A stretch of 40,195 bases of DNA, taken from contig CBFHZN010000010.1 in NCBI GenBank assembly GCA_965660355.1, forward strand, positions 1 to 40,195, in the 5' to 3' direction. The notes under the pieces are model-generated. The model saw only the letters and a program-made list of their open reading frames with translations, was not told the DNA's origin and did not search any database. How positions within the stretch are numbered: the first letter of the stretch is position 1; the number at the start of each line of letters is the position of its first letter. Shown in pieces: positions 14,448 to 23,157 of this stretch. The position numbers and the translations under genes are program-made. The DNA is from CAJXVY01 sp965660355. GTDB taxonomy: Bacteria; Actinomycetota; Actinomycetes; Actinomycetales; Microbacteriaceae.

Positions 14448-16045
14448 ATCAGTGGTGGCGGGATGCCGTCATCTATCAGATCTATCCAAAAAGCTTCAAA
14501 GACTCAAACGCTGATGGCTATGGAGACCTAAACGGCATCACCGAGAAACTTTCTGAAATCGCCTCTTTGGGGGTTGATGGGATCTGGCTATCCCCTTTTT
14601 ATCCATCCCCTCAAAAAGACAGTGGTTATGACGTCAGCGATTATTACGGGGTTGATCCAATCTTTGGAACGATTTCTGATTTCAAAAACATGGTCTCAAA
14701 AGCACATGAACTTAACCTCAAGGTATTGCTTGATTTGGTCCCCAACCACACCTCAGCGCAACATCCCTGGTTCCAACTCGCCCTAAATTCAGCTCCCGGA
14801 TCAAAAGCCAGAGATCGGTATTTATTTGTTGACGGGGCTGGCGAGAACGGTGAGTTGCCACCAAATAACTGGCAAAGCATGTTTGGGGGCCCCGCTTGGA
14901 CAAGAGTAATTGAGGAAGATGGAAAACCCGGTCAGTGGTATTGCCATTTATTTGATGGCTCCCAACCAGATCTGAACTGGCGAAACCCAGAGGTGATTGC
15001 AGAATTTCAAAAAATCATGCGATTTTGGTTTGATTTGGGTGCGGATGGTTTCCGAGTGGACCAACCTCATGCACTTGTGAAAGCGGTCGGTTTCCCAGAT
15101 CACCCCTATGTCGAACAGGCCGGTAGCGGTTACATCGAGGGGGAGCAAGACCCTCCTATGTGGTTCCAACCTGAGGTTCACGAAATCATGCGTGAACTAA
15201 GAAAAACAGCTGATGAATCAGGAGACAAGGTTTTATGCGGTGAGGGCTATGTTTTGCCGCTTAGCAAAATGGCCAACTGGCTAAGGCCCGATGAACTACA
15301 CCAAAACTTCAACTTCAGGTTTTTAGACGCTCACTGGGTCGAATCAATCATCAAAGAGACAATTGATGAATCAATGAGTGCCTTCCCAGGGGTGGGCTCT
15401 CAATCAACCTGGACATTGAATAATCATGATGTTGTTAGATCGGTCTCTCGCTTTGGAAGCGATTATTCAAGACCAACCCAGAGCGATGGAATAGGTCCAG
15501 AGGACATCCAACCCAACAACAAACTTGGCGGGCAGATCTCTTTGGGTGCGACTCTTGTGATGCTGGCTTTGCCGGGAAACTGCTATCTCTACCAAGGTGA
15601 GGAGTTGGGCTTGCCAGATAATACGACCATTCCAGATGAGGCCCGTCAGGACCCTACGTTTTTTAGAACAAACGGTCTCCGGGTTGGAAGAGATGGTGCC
15701 CGAGCGCCAATTCCATGGGAGGCAGGCAAGCCAAACTTTGGTTTTTCAAAAGCTACGAAGACTTGGCTTCCGCAACCCGATGAATATGGCAATTACACCA
15801 GAAGCGGCAACAAAACACTTGCCATTTATCAAGCAGCTTTGCTTCTTAGAAAAAAGCATGAACTTGGTAGGGGTAGCTTCAGATGGCTTGACGAAGAACT
15901 ATTTGGTTTTGAAAATAATTCAGTCAAGGTTTTTCATAATTTTGATTCAGATCCAAAACCAATGCCTCATGGAGAGCTATTGCTTTCCTCGCTTGGTTCA
16001 GTAAGTGAAGTTTTGCCTAATGAAACGGTTTGGTTAGTCGGCTAG
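14444..16045 (+). CDS. GH13 alpha-glucosidase, second of a tandem pair
   Basis: A 533-residue paralogue of the upstream enzyme, clearly a tandem duplicate that has diverged. Catalytic residues are Asp206 (GFRVDQPH), Glu267 (CGEGYV) and Asp329 (NNHDV). The nucleophile context DQPH differs from DVAH in its sister, and CGEGY from CAEAW, so the two probably cleave different linkages or chain lengths. The TTG start overlaps the previous TGA by 4 nt. Its last 12 nt overlap the convergent MMPL gene. Probably co-regulated with the first copy by the LacI protein. Confidence 0.9.
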   Translation: MNQWWRDAVIYQIYPKSFKDSNADGYGDLNGITEKLSEIASLGVDGIWLSPFYPSPQKDSGYDVSDYYGVDPIFGTISDFKNMVSKAHELNLKVLLDLVPNHTSAQHPWFQLALNSAPGSKARDRYLFVDGAGENGELPPNNWQSMFGGPAWTRVIEEDGKPGQWYCHLFDGSQPDLNWRNPEVIAEFQKIMRFWFDLGADGFRVDQPHALVKAVGFPDHPYVEQAGSGYIEGEQDPPMWFQPEVHEIMRELRKTADESGDKVLCGEGYVLPLSKMANWLRPDELHQNFNFRFLDAHWVESIIKETIDESMSAFPGVGSQSTWTLNNHDVVRSVSRFGSDYSRPTQSDGIGPEDIQPNNKLGGQISLGATLVMLALPGNCYLYQGEELGLPDNTTIPDEARQDPTFFRTNGLRVGRDGARAPIPWEAGKPNFGFSKATKTWLPQPDEYGNYTRSGNKTLAIYQAALLLRKKHELGRGSFRWLDEELFGFENNSVKVFHNFDSDPKPMPHGELLLSSLGSVSEVLPNETVWLVG

Positions 16046-18133
16046 CTCTTTCCTTGGCCACCAGAACTTGCTTCCCAAGATATAAGCCATCGCTGGCACA
16101 ATCACTGTTCGAACCAAAAGGGTATCCAGCAATACTCCCAATCCAACGATTGTTCCAACCTGCGCTAAGGCAATCAGTGGCAATACACCCAACACCGAGA
16201 ACACCGCAGCCAACAAGATTCCAGCACTTGTGATGACACCACCCGTTGCCCCAAGGGCTTTCTGCATGCCAGCTCGGGTGCCAAGCTTTCTGGCTTCTTC
16301 CTGAGCCCTTGTGACCAAGAAGATGCTGTAGTCAACACCTAGTGCCACTAAGAACAAAAACGCCAGGATGAACACGCTGAGATCAAGTGCAGGGAAACCA
16401 AACACGTTTTGGAAAATAACCCAGCTCGCACCATAGGCACTAAAGAAACTTCCAACCACCGCAACCAACAAAAGAATTGGGGTCACTATGTTTCGAAGAA
16501 GCACAACCAGAATGATGAATACAGATAACAGAATCAGAGGTAGCAGCAGCGCCTGATCGCGCTCAGTGTAGGTTCTGGCATCCAAAGCCGTTGCGTCATC
16601 CCCACCGACCAATCCGATTGCGTCATTGGGCAATTCATCCAAGGCGATTCTCAGATCAGCAACCGTGTCCAAAGCCAGTGCGCTCTCAGGCTCGGCATCT
16701 AAAACCACATTCAGTTGAGAAAACTCATCTGTTGAATCCCCCGTGGTTACCTCATCAACATTTTCAACCCCGAGAATAATCTCGGTGGCTTCTTCGAGAT
16801 ATCGATTATCAACAATCACAGCTGAGGGACTGGTCGCACCGGCACTGAATGACTCCCCCAAAAACTCAATTCCGGCAACCGCCTCGGGTTTTTCAATGAA
16901 GACCTCGGTTGAGCTCAAACCAGTCTTTGTTCCCAAACCACCGGTTGCCAAAATTGCTAAAAAGATAATTCCAACACCCGCGAAGCTAACTGGCTTTCGG
17001 CCAACTGCTCGTCCGATTTTGGCAAAGATGCCGTTTTCATAGGGGTTTTTTCCGCCAACTCTTGGGATGAAGGGCCAGAACAGTCCCCTTCCAAAAACAA
17101 CCAAAGCTGCGGGCAAAATAACTAGCCCCGCAAACATAGCCATCACAATTCCAACTGCACCGATCAGGCCAAGTGCTTGGCGACCTTCAATTTCTGCCAA
17201 TAGCAACAACGAAAGTGCGACAGCAACAGTTCCACCGGATGCCAAGATTGCAGGTCCTGCACCCTTGACTGCATTGCGCATTGCCTCTCGGCGGTCATCT
17301 AAAACCAGAAGCTCTTCTTTATAGCGGGCAATCAATAACAACGCATAGTTGGTTCCCGCACCGAATACCAACACAGCCAAAATTCCAGTGTTATCGGCTG
17401 TCAGGGTGATTCCAAAGGCATCAGCCACAGGAACAACAACCTGCTGTGCCATAGCGTCAGTAACCACCACAACCAGCAAGGGCACCCATAGCAAGGTTGG
17501 TGAGCGATAGGTGATTAGCAAAATCGTGGCAACCACCAAAACGGATGCCCCCAGAATCGCAAAATCTGCTCCAGCAAAAATGTTTCCCAGATCTGCAACA
17601 AAAGCCTCAGGACCTGTTACGTATGCCTCCAGACCGGATGGCATGTTCTGACTCGCGATAATTCGCATCTCATTGATTCGTTCATCAGTGACATCAAAAA
17701 CATCTGTTGCATCAAGCGGGACGGTGATGCTCGCTGCTTCCCCACCTTCAGCAATCGTGGCGGGCGGAACAAAAGCTTCACCGTTTATTTCCAAGGAGCT
17801 GTAATCCAAAAACTTTTCGTTGGCTCCACCTGCAGGCATCATCAGCTGCGCATCAAACTCCCCCTGAACCCACTGAAGCTGCTCTTCTGTGAATTCAGAC
17901 CCGTCTGCGGTTCTATAAAGAATCACCACAGCAGTTCCATCGGAACTTGGCAGTTGATCTTGATACTCGCTGACCAACACTGATTCAGCATCATCGGGTA
18001 AGCCAGCACCCGGGGTGGTGTCATTGCCAGCTGAAGAAAGGGGTCCGAAAGCTAGTCCGACAAACCCGAGTCCTATCAAAAGGGTTACCCAGGCTGTTGA
18101 TTTACCAGTTATAAAATCTCTAAATTTTTGCAC
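16034..18133 (-). CDS. MMPL-family RND transporter
   Basis: A 699-residue RND-superfamily membrane protein with the two-fold MMPL layout: TM1 near residues 15-32, an external domain to about 180, TM2-6 to about 350, TM7 near 385, a second external domain to about 520, then TM8-12. The segment GTNYALLLIARYKEEL after TM4 and GVDYSIFLVTRAQEE after TM10 are the typical paired motifs. In actinobacteria such proteins export lipids, peptides or drugs; the substrate here is unknown. Start GTG 18133 has AAGAAGG 5 nt upstream. A perfect 17-bp palindrome lies just before it. Confidence 0.88.
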   Translation of the reverse strand: MQKFRDFITGKSTAWVTLLIGLGFVGLAFGPLSSAGNDTTPGAGLPDDAESVLVSEYQDQLPSSDGTAVVILYRTADGSEFTEEQLQWVQGEFDAQLMMPAGGANEKFLDYSSLEINGEAFVPPATIAEGGEAASITVPLDATDVFDVTDERINEMRIIASQNMPSGLEAYVTGPEAFVADLGNIFAGADFAILGASVLVVATILLITYRSPTLLWVPLLVVVVTDAMAQQVVVPVADAFGITLTADNTGILAVLVFGAGTNYALLLIARYKEELLVLDDRREAMRNAVKGAGPAILASGGTVAVALSLLLLAEIEGRQALGLIGAVGIVMAMFAGLVILPAALVVFGRGLFWPFIPRVGGKNPYENGIFAKIGRAVGRKPVSFAGVGIIFLAILATGGLGTKTGLSSTEVFIEKPEAVAGIEFLGESFSAGATSPSAVIVDNRYLEEATEIILGVENVDEVTTGDSTDEFSQLNVVLDAEPESALALDTVADLRIALDELPNDAIGLVGGDDATALDARTYTERDQALLLPLILLSVFIILVVLLRNIVTPILLLVAVVGSFFSAYGASWVIFQNVFGFPALDLSVFILAFLFLVALGVDYSIFLVTRAQEEARKLGTRAGMQKALGATGGVITSAGILLAAVFSVLGVLPLIALAQVGTIVGLGVLLDTLLVRTVIVPAMAYILGSKFWWPRKELAD

Positions 18134-18147
18134 GATACCTTCTTGAT

Positions 18148-18164
18148 GCCTTACAGGGTAAGGC
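18148..18164. promoter_or_regulatory. Palindrome GCCTTACAGGGTAAGGC before the MMPL gene
   Basis: Perfect 7-bp arms with a 3-nt centre, 14 nt upstream of the MMPL start and 8 nt downstream of the tRNA-Tyr CCA. It could be an operator for a TetR-type regulator not in this window, or a tRNA 3' hairpin terminator lacking a T-run. Confidence 0.5.
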
Positions 18165-18175
18165 TAACAGCATGG

Positions 18176-18257
18176 TGGCAAGTGAGGGATTCGAACCCCC
18201 GAAGGCTACGCCGGCTGATTTACAGTCAGATCCCTTTGGCCGCTTGGGTAACTTGCC
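18176..18257 (-). tRNA. tRNA-Tyr(GTA)
   Basis: A class II tRNA of 82 nt: acceptor GGCAAGT/ACTTGCC, anticodon arm TCTGA-CTGTAAA-TCAGC region with anticodon GTA, long variable arm CCGGCGTAGCCTTCGG region, T-arm GGGGG/TTCGAAT, and encoded CCA at 18173-18175. It may read through into the MMPL gene. Confidence 0.93.
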
Positions 18258-18300
18258 ATTGCGCTAGGCGCGATTCACAATCATAGCTGAAAATCAGAGC

Positions 18301-18314
18301 TGTAATCCCTTACA
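18301..18314. promoter_or_regulatory. LacI-family operator at the lacI promoter
   Basis: TGTAATCCCTTACA, the same inverted repeat as at 12673. Its right half overlaps a TACAGT -10-like hexamer (18311-18316) that stands 7 nt before the lacI ATG. Binding would block this promoter directly, so autorepression is likely. Confidence 0.7.
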
Positions 18315-18323
18315 GTTGTTTTC

Positions 18324-19346
18324 ATGGTCGGAATCGAAGAAGTCGCTGCGTATGCGGGTGTTTCAACTGCAACCGTTTCCAGGGCTTTAAACGATAAACC
18401 GCACGTATCAAAACTAGCTCGTGAAAAAGTCTTCAAGGCAGTTGACGACTTGGGCTATGTGCCCTCATCATCCGCATACACACTCGCCACAGGAAAAACA
18501 AAAAACGTAGGCGTTGTGGTTCCCTTTGTTGATCGCTGGTTTTTCTCGGTGGTCTTGGAAGGCATAAGTGAGGCACTGAACAGTCGCGGATTAGACGTTT
18601 CTTTTTACTCTATGAAGGGTGGGGGAAGTCAAAGAGATTTAGTTTTCAATGAACTTCTTTTGAGAAAAAAGGTTGATGGAGTTCTCACCGTTGCGGTGAA
18701 GCTCACCGAAGATGAGCTTACAAACCTGACGAACTTGCGAAAACCCATCGTTGGCGTGGGTGGTCCAATTGCAGGAGCCAGGTCTTTGGGAATCGATGAT
18801 GAGGGGGCCGGAAGATTGGCAACTCAACACCTGCTGTCTCTTGGTCACACCGAAATAGGAATCATCACCGGAAACCCCTCCACCGAACTTGAATTCCACC
18901 AACCACATCTTCGGCAAACTGGTTATCGGGAAGCCTTGATGGAATCTGGTTTGGATGTTCAAAAAAATTGGTTCGCAGAGGCCGATTTCACCATCCCCGG
19001 TGCTTACCATGCTGCCAAGCAGATTTTGGGTAATCCTCGAAGTGCACCAACTGCCATTTTCTGCGCAAGTGATGAAATGGCTTTTGGGGCAATCCAAGCC
19101 GCCAAAGATCTCGGTTATTCTGTTCCCGATGACATAAGTGTCATCGGTATGGACAATCATGACCTCAGTGGTTTTTATAACCTCACAACAATCGATCAAA
19201 AGCCCAGAGAACAAGCGGCATCGGCTGCGAACATGCTGGCTGATTTATTCGATCAAGACCTAAAAGATAAAAAGCTAAATGTGCAGGAGTTTCACGAGTG
19301 GCCAGTTGAGCTACTAATCCGAGGCTCAACATCGAGAAGAAGATAG
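18324..19346 (+). CDS. LacI-family transcriptional regulator of alpha-glucoside genes
   Basis: A 340-residue regulator: N-terminal LacI HTH (residues 1-55; VAAYAGVSTATVSRALN) with the hinge helix, then a periplasmic-binding-protein-like sugar domain. It probably represses the tandem glucosidases and the sugar-binding protein and itself, since TGTAA-N4-TTACA occurs at both promoters and nowhere else noticed. The inducer would be a maltose-like sugar (inference). The ATG at 18324 follows a -10 by 7 nt with no Shine-Dalgarno, so it is probably leaderless. Its TAG stop also begins a TAGGCT -10 for yajQ. Confidence 0.9.
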   Translation: MVGIEEVAAYAGVSTATVSRALNDKPHVSKLAREKVFKAVDDLGYVPSSSAYTLATGKTKNVGVVVPFVDRWFFSVVLEGISEALNSRGLDVSFYSMKGGGSQRDLVFNELLLRKKVDGVLTVAVKLTEDELTNLTNLRKPIVGVGGPIAGARSLGIDDEGAGRLATQHLLSLGHTEIGIITGNPSTELEFHQPHLRQTGYREALMESGLDVQKNWFAEADFTIPGAYHAAKQILGNPRSAPTAIFCASDEMAFGAIQAAKDLGYSVPDDISVIGMDNHDLSGFYNLTTIDQKPREQAASAANMLADLFDQDLKDKKLNVQEFHEWPVELLIRGSTSRRR

Positions 19347-19349
19347 GCT
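19344..19349 (+). promoter_or_regulatory. Putative -10 of yajQ built on the lacI stop codon
   Basis: TAGGCT begins with the lacI TAG stop and lies exactly 6 nt before the yajQ ATG. Confidence 0.45.
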
Positions 19350-19355
19350 GAAGAA

Positions 19356-19844
19356 ATGGCAGACAGTTCATTTGACATAGTAAGCAAGGTTGAAGAGCAA
19401 GAAGTTGACAATGCTCTGAATCAAACCAAGAAGGAAATCCTGCAGCGATATGACTTCAAAGGAGTTGATCCCGATATCTCTTGGAGTGGGGAGAAGATTG
19501 TCTTGAAGGCCAACAGTGAGGACCGCGTTAAGGCTGTTTTGGATGTCTTTGAGTCAAAGCTAATCAAGCGTGGAATTTCGCTCAAAAGCTTTGACCACTC
19601 TGAACCTCAGGCCAGTGGCAAGGAATACCGCATCGAGGGTTCCATGAAACAGGGGATTGATCAGGAAAACGCGAAGAAGATCAACAAGATGATTCGTGAT
19701 GAGGGTCCCAAGGGTGCGAAAACCCAAATTCAGGGAGAAGAGATTAGAGTCAGTTCAAAATCCCGCGATGATCTTCAGCAGATCATTGCTTTGCTAAAAG
19801 GCAAAGACCTGGATCTGGACCTGCAGTTTGTTAACTACCGGTAG
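19356..19844 (+). CDS. YajQ-family nucleotide-binding protein
   Basis: A 162-residue protein of full family length, opening with SSFDIVSKVEEQEVDNAL and containing NQTKKEILQRYDFKG and the terminal QFVNYR, all strongly conserved in YajQ. The family has two ferredoxin-like domains; some members bind cyclic di-GMP and act as transcription co-factors, while the role in actinobacteria is unclear. It follows lacI by 9 nt but may have its own leaderless promoter. Its last 14 nt overlap the convergent manA gene. Confidence 0.92.
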   Translation: MADSSFDIVSKVEEQEVDNALNQTKKEILQRYDFKGVDPDISWSGEKIVLKANSEDRVKAVLDVFESKLIKRGISLKSFDHSEPQASGKEYRIEGSMKQGIDQENAKKINKMIRDEGPKGAKTQIQGEEIRVSSKSRDDLQQIIALLKGKDLDLDLQFVNYR

Positions 19845-20904
19845 CCAAATAGGCAGTCCCAGAACCTGCAAAGCTGACCAACCTAGCCTCGTTGGATATG
19901 TAACAAGCTTCACCTTTGCTAAGGGTTTGTCTTTCATCCAACGAGTTAGAAACACTTATCTCTCCGCCAACACAGACCAGAATCCCCTCGCCGGGTAGCT
20001 CAATATCGGCAATCATTCTTTGCCCATTTGGTTCGATTCGATAGACCCTGAAATCATCCACCTCTACCTCATACTCATCCAAGCCCTGCTGCAGTTGATT
20101 TGGTCCAAGCTTTGGATTAATTGATTCAAAAACGGTTATTTCCCTGAGCTTTTCAACATCCACATGCTTTGTTGTCAACCCCCCGCGAACCACATTGTCA
20201 CTGCTTGCCATCACCTCGACACCTAGGCCTTGGAGATAAGCATGCAGGTTTCCTGCTGGCAGAAACACCGCTTCCCCGGGAGCTAGGAAGATCTCATTTA
20301 GCAAAAAGGCTATTGCCAACCCTTTGTCCTCTTGATAGTAATCAGCTAAGTACCTAACCAGTTCAGAGTGCTTTTTCAGTGCCTGAAGGGTTTTTGAATC
20401 TAATTTCTGGAAGACATAATCAAAGTGTTCAGAAAGTGTTTTGGCACTTTGTTGCCAGTTTTCAAATAAAGCATCTTTGGTTGCAAGCTCTGCTAGTTCC
20501 TGATTAATTTTTTCAATCGGTCGAAATCCACTTAGAACCCTGAAGGGACTAACTGCAATCAAGATTTCTGGTTTGTGATTTTCATCTTTGAAGATTCTGG
20601 AGGAGTCTTCCAGGGCAATGCCTTTATTGTTTTCATCCTCGAAACCTGCAATTGCCTGATCCTTTGATGGGTGGGCTTGTATCGAAAGGGGGCTGGAGGC
20701 GCCTAAGAACTTAACCATGAAACCAAGTTGAGTGAACTTGGACAGAAGATCTTCATTTGCAAGCTTTGCTGTTGATATTGGATGGGTGCCAAACCACATC
20801 TCAGCGATTGGCGTCTCGGTTTCTTCAAAGCCGACTAAATCAGGAATCAGATGAGTGGAACCCCAAGGGTAAGTCATGGGTTCACTTGTCAGTTTTTCAA
20901 TCAT
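19831..20904 (-). CDS. manA: Mannose-6-phosphate isomerase, class I
   Basis: A 357-residue cupin enzyme interconverting mannose-6-P and fructose-6-P with Zn. The metal site is visible as IQAHPSKDQA (Gln76, His78) plus the later Glu and His in PAGNLHAYLQGLGVEV, and the conserved SDNVVRGGLTTKHVD block follows. It supplies mannose-6-P for GDP-mannose and mannosylated glycolipids. Somewhat shorter than the usual about 390-400 residues. The ATG overlaps the end of the histidine kinase gene by 8 nt, so it seems translated together with the two-component system. Confidence 0.92.
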   Translation of the reverse strand: MIEKLTSEPMTYPWGSTHLIPDLVGFEETETPIAEMWFGTHPISTAKLANEDLLSKFTQLGFMVKFLGASSPLSIQAHPSKDQAIAGFEDENNKGIALEDSSRIFKDENHKPEILIAVSPFRVLSGFRPIEKINQELAELATKDALFENWQQSAKTLSEHFDYVFQKLDSKTLQALKKHSELVRYLADYYQEDKGLAIAFLLNEIFLAPGEAVFLPAGNLHAYLQGLGVEVMASSDNVVRGGLTTKHVDVEKLREITVFESINPKLGPNQLQQGLDEYEVEVDDFRVYRIEPNGQRMIADIELPGEGILVCVGGEISVSNSLDERQTLSKGEACYISNEARLVSFAGSGTAYLATGS

Positions 20905-22522
20905 TAATCACCACCAGTGGCAAAGTTGCCTTCAGTGTGCTGCCTTTGCCGTCCGCACTTGCCCCAAAACTCCAATTGCCAGAGGAATGGGTGTTGACCA
21001 TCCTAAGTCCATACCCTTCGCCACTCTGCCTGGGGCCAATTCCATCATCTGTTATTTCAACCTCCACAAACTCCCCACTCTTGGTGATCTGAACGTCAAC
21101 CTTTGTTGCAAATCCATGTTTGTGGGCGTTTGTTATTCCCTCAGAGACAATGTCCTCGATTGCCTGCCAGAGGCTTTGGTGAATTGACCCATAGTGAATG
21201 CTGACATCCACCAATCCTCGCCAACTTCGAGAGAGTTGCGAAAGTCTTTCCTGAATTGGCTTATTTGAGCTTGGCTGATATTCAGCCAGCGGGTTTTCAA
21301 TCAGTTGTTTGGCATCTTGCCTTGTTTTCATCGCTTGCTCGATATCACCCTGCTCAACCGCAAGCTTCATTCGCAAGCTATATGACATTAATTTTGACTG
21401 AACTGTTCCATGGATGAACTTCGCTAAGTCTTCGGATCCGTTGTCCTTGATCTCTTGCTGTAGATAACTCAGTTGTTGACCTGCCCTCAGGTCTCGCTCC
21501 AAGTCATCCAAAACCTGACGTTGGGTCTTTATTGCCTCTACGACACCCCCTGTCAGAACCAGCGATGTGAAAAGCCAAACCCACAGCACCAACCAACCAA
21601 AAATGAACTGATCGGTGTTTAGCTCGGGCCTGACAAAAACTCTCTCTGCCATCATCAAAGTGGTGGCGATTGCTGGAAACAAAAAAGCATTTATGCCCAT
21701 TGCAAAGATGGGTATTCGCTTGAAAATAAACAAGGTGAAGATAAACACCACCACGTCTATGAGGAAGTAAAAACCACCTGCGGCAAGCCCAAATTGTTGA
21801 ATTGCATTCAGCCCCACCAACCAAAGTGCCACCACCGAATACAAAAAAGCAGGCAAAGGGTTGTTCGCAATTGCTAACCGAACCAGTGACCAAAATGGAA
21901 ACCTCGACTTTGTTTTCAAATCCCCTACCCACATTTTGTGACTCAATGGTCGGACCTCGGTGTCGGTGAATTCCTGAAGCTTTTCAGCCAACCTGCTATA
22001 ACCCGATTGGTCAATGCTGTCTCTGGAGGTGAGAAGCTTTCTGAACTCCTCGTCCAAGCTGAACTCAAGTTTGGGTTCATCCAGCTCAAGTAATTCGGAC
22101 ACCAAAGAGTCTCTAGTCCTAACAAAGCTCTCCAGCTTATTCATTACATATCCAACTACTGGCAAACCAAGCCCCCAGGCCAGAACTGTTGAACCGGGAG
22201 CGAAACTTATAGATTGCGATAGATCAAAGAGTCGATTATAAAAATCATTCGATTGGCTGAGAATATATCCCGCAACAAATGAAATTGGAAAGATGAACAA
22301 CCAGTTAGCGTTGCCTTTTCGATAGACCAGAAACCAACTCAGCGCTAAAAATGCAAGCAATGTTAGGTATCCCAAAAAACTTGTCAGAGCCGTCCATAAA
22401 AAGCTTTCCCCATCAGGGGTTCTGATGACAGGCTCAATCAAAACCGAAATAGGTAGCAGAATAACCAGCGGGGCCCAGTGAATTGTCCACTTACCGGAAA
22501 GATTCTCACGAACCTCTTTCAA
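20897..22522 (-). CDS. Membrane sensor histidine kinase (HisKA_3/NarL type)
   Basis: A 541-residue kinase with several N-terminal membrane helices (four between about 17 and 125), a cytoplasmic loop, further helices at about 220-335, a dimerisation segment containing the likely phospho-acceptor in KFIHGTVQSKL, and a C-terminal HATPase domain: N-box EGITNAHKHG, G1 DDGIGP and G2 GYGLRM. It would phosphorylate the response regulator encoded immediately upstream, whose stop overlaps its TTG start (TTGA). No recognisable ligand-binding domain, so it probably senses a membrane-linked cue. manA is coupled downstream. Confidence 0.85.
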   Translation of the reverse strand: MKEVRENLSGKWTIHWAPLVILLPISVLIEPVIRTPDGESFLWTALTSFLGYLTLLAFLALSWFLVYRKGNANWLFIFPISFVAGYILSQSNDFYNRLFDLSQSISFAPGSTVLAWGLGLPVVGYVMNKLESFVRTRDSLVSELLELDEPKLEFSLDEEFRKLLTSRDSIDQSGYSRLAEKLQEFTDTEVRPLSHKMWVGDLKTKSRFPFWSLVRLAIANNPLPAFLYSVVALWLVGLNAIQQFGLAAGGFYFLIDVVVFIFTLFIFKRIPIFAMGINAFLFPAIATTLMMAERVFVRPELNTDQFIFGWLVLWVWLFTSLVLTGGVVEAIKTQRQVLDDLERDLRAGQQLSYLQQEIKDNGSEDLAKFIHGTVQSKLMSYSLRMKLAVEQGDIEQAMKTRQDAKQLIENPLAEYQPSSNKPIQERLSQLSRSWRGLVDVSIHYGSIHQSLWQAIEDIVSEGITNAHKHGFATKVDVQITKSGEFVEVEITDDGIGPRQSGEGYGLRMVNTHSSGNWSFGASADGKGSTLKATLPLVVIND

Positions 22523-23145
22523 TCCTTTACCCCTAAAAGCCTGAAATAAACCCTTGCAAGATTCACCCTGTTATTGGCCTGGTTTCGCTGCGGAAGCGAG
22601 AACTTTTTAGACATTAGTGAGATTGTTTGCTCGACTGATTTCACGGAGACAGACCTAATTTTGGCTATCTCTTGATTGCTTAGTCCTTGACCGATAAGCC
22701 TGAGCGTCTCCAATTGAACACTCGTGAGATTTGAAAATTCAGCTGGCAGTTCAACTTCCATTTTTTGTGATGAGACATTGCGAATTGAAGCCTTCAGCGC
22801 CAGAACCAACTGATCGGTTTCAAATATCTGTCGCTTCACCAAATAAGAACTGGCCCGTGGCAAAGATTTGGCATCTTTGTCTAAAAGTCTGGGGTCCTCA
22901 AAACTCGTTAGGAAGACAATTCCAATTTCTGGATTTTGCTCTCTAAGTTTTCGTGCGACGTCTATCCCAGTTGGGCCGTTTCCAAGGTGTAAATCAAGTA
23001 AAGCGCAATCCGCATCTTTGTGCTCCAGAGCTTGGTTGGCTGTTTCGGCTGTGAATACCTCGAAGCCGAAGGTTTTCAGAGCAGATTCAACGCTAGAACG
23101 GGTAAGACCGTCATCTTCTAGAAATAGAACCTTGATTTTGTCCAC
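22519..23145 (-). CDS. NarL/LuxR-family response regulator
   Basis: A 208-residue regulator: receiver domain with acidic pocket EDD (10-12), phospho-acceptor Asp51 in CALLDLHLG and the Thr/Lys switch region, then a LuxR-type HTH from about 143 to 205 (LTSVQLETLRLIGQGLSNQEIA, shown as landmark only). The partner is the kinase translated from the overlapping next gene. GTG start at 23145 has no Shine-Dalgarno but a TAGCAT exactly 6 nt upstream, whose TAG is the fprA stop codon; this supports a leaderless transcript independent of fprA. Confidence 0.88.
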   Translation of the reverse strand: MDKIKVLFLEDDGLTRSSVESALKTFGFEVFTAETANQALEHKDADCALLDLHLGNGPTGIDVARKLREQNPEIGIVFLTSFEDPRLLDKDAKSLPRASSYLVKRQIFETDQLVLALKASIRNVSSQKMEVELPAEFSNLTSVQLETLRLIGQGLSNQEIAKIRSVSVKSVEQTISLMSKKFSLPQRNQANNRVNLARVYFRLLGVKD

Positions 23146-23151
23146 AGCTAA

Positions 23152-23157
23152 ATGCTA
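23152..23157 (-). promoter_or_regulatory. Putative -10 of the response regulator, using the fprA stop
   Basis: TAGCAT, 6 nt before the GTG start. Its first three bases are the TAG stop of fprA. Confidence 0.55.

Noticed and set aside
18148..18164. Third LacI operator
   Set aside because: Half-sites are inverted relative to TGTAA-N4-TTACA and the spacing differs.
18639..19214. 191-codon minus-strand frame inside lacI
   Set aside because: Fully antisense to a clear LacI gene and without family features.
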